Assembly (NCBI GenBank): GCA_016293365.1
Contig: JAEDEK010000017.1
Span: 1-23,208, forward strand
Direction of reading: 5' to 3'
From: Bulleidia sp.
Lineage (GTDB): Bacteria > Bacillota_I > Bacilli_A > Erysipelotrichales > Erysipelotrichaceae
DNA: 23,208 nucleotides
Every line of letters starts with the position of its first letter. Within the stretch, counting starts at the first letter, position 1. Position numbers and translations under genes: made by a program. Below, one piece after another: positions 20,753 through 23,208 of this stretch. The notes under the pieces were generated by a model. The model had not been told where the DNA came from. It was given only the letters and a program-made list of their open reading frames with translations, and did not search any database.

Positions 20753-22234
20753 ATGGAAACAAAAAATCATACAAAACCACCATCTCGAAAGAAATCCAGA
20801 CCTGTATTTTATCTGATGATCCTGGTGGGATTTCTGTTTCTGACAACCGCCTGTTTTTTCGTCTTTAACCGATGGAAAATCATCATCACAATCAATGGAG
20901 ATTCTCAGACGCAGATTGAATACAAAGATACATATCAAGACAAAGGAGCCACTGCCATATACCGCAGCAGCCTGTTACCTTTCATTCAGAAAGATGTCAA
21001 AGTAAACATTGATAAAAACAGTGTCAATACAGAACTGCTGGGTACTTATACCGTCATTTACAAAGCAGAATATAAAAATGTAAAAAACGAAGCATCGCGT
21101 ACAGTAAAGGTAGTAGATACAACTCCTCCACAGCTGACACTTGTTGAAAATCCCGACTCTTATACACCTTATAACCATGAATATGAAGAGGAAGGCTATC
21201 AGGCAATTGATAATCACGATGGAGATCTGAGTGAGAAAGTCGAACGAACAGTCAAGGATGATGAAGTCATCTATACGGTAAAAGATACCAGTGGCAATCA
21301 GGCAAAGAAGAAACGGAAGATCCGCTATGATGACCGCAAAGGTCCTGAAATCAGTTTCCCGGATGGAACAGATCTCATCCTTTATAAAGGCACTGCATTT
21401 ACGGATTCCTATACAGCCATCGATGACTGTGACGGAGATGTCACATCACTTGTCAAAGTAGAAGGCGATGTGGATGTCAATACCTGTGGCACCTATGTCC
21501 GTGCCTATACGGTATCTGACAGCCATGGTAATACAACTTCCCTCAACCGTAACATCACGATCCGGATGCGGCCGATCAACAACCCGTCTTCATCAGATGG
21601 TCCAAAAACAATCTTTCTGACATTTGATGATGGTCCGGGAGAATCCACAGGCAGACTGCTTGATATCCTGGATCGGTACAATGTCAAAGCCACCTTCTTT
21701 ACAACATCCATGTATGGTTATACCGATTATATCGCTCAGGAAGCACAGCGTGGTCATACGGTATGTGTTCACACATATTCACACAACTATGCATCCATCT
21801 ATCAGAATACGGATGCATACTGGCAGGACTATGAAGCTCAAAAGAGTATCATAGAACAGCAGACCGGTTCATCCAATAACCTGTTCCGTTTCCCTGGAGG
21901 TTCCTCCAATACCGTATCAGCCAACTACAGCAGTGGCATCATGTCAAAGCTTGTCGAACAGTCCTATGAAAAAGGTCTTGTCTACTTTGACTGGAATGTA
22001 TCCAGTGGGGATGCTGGCGGCAGTACCGATACCAATGTCATTATTGATAACATCAGAAACGGTATTTCCCGTAATACGGCTGCTGGCGTTCCTTCCATCG
22101 TTCTTCAGCATGACTATAAACCTTATACCGTTGATGCGGTGGAACCTGTGATTGTGTGGGCGCTGGAAAACGGTTATACATTCAAGGCATTATCTGATAC
22201 ATCCTATTACGTTCATCATGGAATCAACAACTGA
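20753..22234 (+). CDS. membrane-anchored polysaccharide deacetylase with Ig-like repeats
   Basis: A 493-residue protein. A basic N-terminus and a membrane anchor (about 19-38) lead to three bacterial Ig-like (DUF5011-type) repeats at roughly 44-122, 125-193 and 197-272, with D-G-D patterns (HDGDLS, CDGDVT). The catalytic NodB domain fills 285-480: motif 1 TFDDGP (290-295, catalytic and metal Asp), motif 2 HTYSH (340-344, metal His pair), motif 3 RFPGGSSN (379-386), motif 4 DWNVSSGD (413-420) and motif 5 LQHD (451-454). It should deacetylate GlcNAc in peptidoglycan (PgdA-like) or another surface glycan outside the cell. AAAGGAAACCC precedes the ATG. Peptidoglycan deacetylation commonly gives lysozyme resistance. 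Confidence 0.88.
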   Translation: METKNHTKPPSRKKSRPVFYLMILVGFLFLTTACFFVFNRWKIIITINGDSQTQIEYKDTYQDKGATAIYRSSLLPFIQKDVKVNIDKNSVNTELLGTYTVIYKAEYKNVKNEASRTVKVVDTTPPQLTLVENPDSYTPYNHEYEEEGYQAIDNHDGDLSEKVERTVKDDEVIYTVKDTSGNQAKKKRKIRYDDRKGPEISFPDGTDLILYKGTAFTDSYTAIDDCDGDVTSLVKVEGDVDVNTCGTYVRAYTVSDSHGNTTSLNRNITIRMRPINNPSSSDGPKTIFLTFDDGPGESTGRLLDILDRYNVKATFFTTSMYGYTDYIAQEAQRGHTVCVHTYSHNYASIYQNTDAYWQDYEAQKSIIEQQTGSSNNLFRFPGGSSNTVSANYSSGIMSKLVEQSYEKGLVYFDWNVSSGDAGGSTDTNVIIDNIRNGISRNTAAGVPSIVLQHDYKPYTVDAVEPVIVWALENGYTFKALSDTSYYVHHGINN

Positions 22235-22270
22235 ACTAAGGCGCAGAATCAGCTCTGTGCCTTAGTTTTC
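22234..22270 (+). terminator. bidirectional terminator between deacetylase and merR genes
   Basis: A 14-bp stem AACTAAGGCGCAGA / TCTGTGCCTTAGTT (one G-U pair), then TTC on plus. It also overlaps the convergent gene's stop. Confidence 0.8.
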
Positions 22271-23143
22271 GTGCATGACGAGATTGTAATCTGAGTCGTA
22301 GTGCAGACCGATATCCACAGCAAGTCTTTGATTGATCTTTTCCAGAAGTTCATGATATTGACGATAGGACGAAGAAAGAATCATCATATTCTTCAGAAAT
22401 ACATCGTGGTAGCCATAATCCTGCAGCTGTTTCATCAGCTTCCTCTGTGCTCTGTATACCGGATGATACCTCATAAAGAAACTGTTTCTGCGTTTGGCAC
22501 CAGCAATCGTCTGCTGTTTCAGTTTCTCATAATCCTCATCATTCATCTGTAAGAGTCTTTGCATCCGCTCATTCGCCTGTTTCACCATGGATTCAATCGA
22601 CTGCCGTGGGATCAGTTCTGTTGAGACTCTCAACAGGAATGGAATATGAATCCTGGTATGATCCCAGAAGGAAATGATGTTGGCATATGCCTGCTGCTGT
22701 TCAATGGTTTCGATTTTCCCCTGCAGATATGGCATGAAATGATACAGGAAATATGTACCATAATAGCCGGGTACACTATCCAGTATTGCCTGCCCGATCG
22801 TTTCATAGTCAATACAGGTTTCAGCCTGTTGAATCTCACCATGTTCAATCAGCCGTTTCAGCGCTTCGATCTGTTTTTGATGAAGTGCATGCTCTTTCTG
22901 TTTTTCTTCCAGTATTTTCTGCAGGATTTCTTTTTTCTCCCCTTTCAGTAAAGCACGGATATCCACAATGGATATACCGAGTTTACGATACACAGAAATA
23001 CGCCTTAGAATCTGCACATCTTCACTTGTATAACAGCGGTATCCATTCTCTTCTTTCCTGACATGGATCAGTTTCTGCTGTTCGTAGTATTTGATTGCCC
23101 GTGCGGATAATCCTGTTTCTTTCATGACTTCTTTCATCTGCAT
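22262..23143 (-). CDS. MerR-family transcriptional regulator
   Basis: A 293-residue regulator. Residues 1-70 form the MerR winged helix: MKEVMKETGLSARAIKYYEQ, then GYRCYTSEDVQILRRISVYRKLGIS. A helical dimer arm follows (about 75-110, KKEILQKILEEKQKEHALHQ). The C-terminal ~180 residues are mainly helical and rich in aromatic residues (GYYGTYFLYHFMPYLQ), with no Cys metal site, so it is probably a drug- or ligand-sensing member rather than a metal sensor. The ATG has GGAG 8 bases upstream. Its target is not visible; a divergent gene may begin beyond the right edge. Confidence 0.85.
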   Translation of the reverse strand: MQMKEVMKETGLSARAIKYYEQQKLIHVRKEENGYRCYTSEDVQILRRISVYRKLGISIVDIRALLKGEKKEILQKILEEKQKEHALHQKQIEALKRLIEHGEIQQAETCIDYETIGQAILDSVPGYYGTYFLYHFMPYLQGKIETIEQQQAYANIISFWDHTRIHIPFLLRVSTELIPRQSIESMVKQANERMQRLLQMNDEDYEKLKQQTIAGAKRRNSFFMRYHPVYRAQRKLMKQLQDYGYHDVFLKNMMILSSSYRQYHELLEKINQRLAVDIGLHYDSDYNLVMHEN

Positions 23144-23162
23144 ATATCTAACTCCGTCAACT

Positions 23163-23184
23163 GCCCGGCAATGAATTGCCAGGC
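23163..23184 (-). repeat. inverted repeat upstream of the merR gene
   Basis: GCCTGGCAAT / ATTGCCGGGC on the minus strand, 10 bp fully paired with one U-G, 2-base centre, 19 bases upstream of the ATG. No U-tract. It could be an operator or a leader hairpin. The last ~25 bases show nothing else. Confidence 0.4.
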
Positions 23185-23208
23185 TTGAAGAGAATGATCT
23201 GAGGATCA

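Noticed and set aside
1..23208. CRISPR arrays, insertion sequences, phage genes, tRNA or rRNA
   Set aside because: No spaced direct repeats, transposase or integrase motifs, or RNA gene sequences were recognised on either strand; the many short inverted repeats are terminators or operators.

Overview
The window reads as chromosomal core DNA from a low-to-moderate GC Bacillota, most likely an Erysipelotrichia-type gut or oral anaerobe. That assignment is inference from protein style: QueH instead of QueG, two U32 proteins of the TrhP type, an ECF folate transporter S component, a Clostridia-style PstS, short intergenic gaps and strong AAGGAGG-type ribosome sites. I see no transposase, integrase, CRISPR array, rRNA or tRNA.

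Layout. 1-2054 (minus): a small [2Fe-2S] ferredoxin-like protein and a PEP-carboxykinase-like P-loop enzyme, each with its own promoter. 2172-4991 (minus): an overlapping operon trhP1-trhP2-SpoU methyltransferase for RNA modification. 5026-5820 (plus): a THF riboswitch and the folate ECF S component. 5838-8033 (plus): a PLP aminotransferase overlapping a zinc-dependent phospholipase C-like protein. 8042-8324: the broken 5' end of a response regulator gene. 8420-8812 (minus): a short pyrophosphatase-like protein. 8900-9883 (minus): an FMN-dependent alpha-hydroxy acid dehydrogenase. 9983-14042 (minus): a complete pstSCAB-phoU phosphate uptake operon, whose PstS has its two halves in swapped (circularly permuted) order. 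14137-14930 (minus): a two-gene unit of a small membrane protein and a SmtB/CzrA-type zinc sensor. 15007-17865 (plus): tgt-queA-queH, the late queuosine pathway. 17955-18170 (plus): infA (IF-1) with a TTG start. 18204-19083 (minus): a TetR regulator and a small coiled-coil protein. 19191-22234 (plus): rlmA-like rRNA methyltransferase, GNAT-like protein and an Ig-domain polysaccharide deacetylase. 22262-23143 (minus): a MerR-family regulator.

How the parts work together. Much of the window concerns translation: tRNA wobble modification (TrhP1/2, Tgt/QueA/QueH), rRNA or tRNA methylation (SpoU-type protein, RlmA) and IF-1. The TetR gene and the rlmA unit are divergent, and two near-identical perfect palindromes lie between them, one on each promoter. 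This suggests one regulator controls both sides, perhaps an inducible ribosome and cell-wall protection module (inference).

Most notable observations: the permuted PstS; the paired TetR operators; three genes whose extended -10 box (TGnTATAAT type) sits so close to the ATG that the mRNA should be leaderless (trhP1, the PH-like membrane protein, rlmA); a THF riboswitch with a visible SD-sequestering switch; a TTG-started infA with a 10-codon overlapping upstream ORF; and a pyrophosphatase-like protein that seems to lack the metal-binding Asp cluster.
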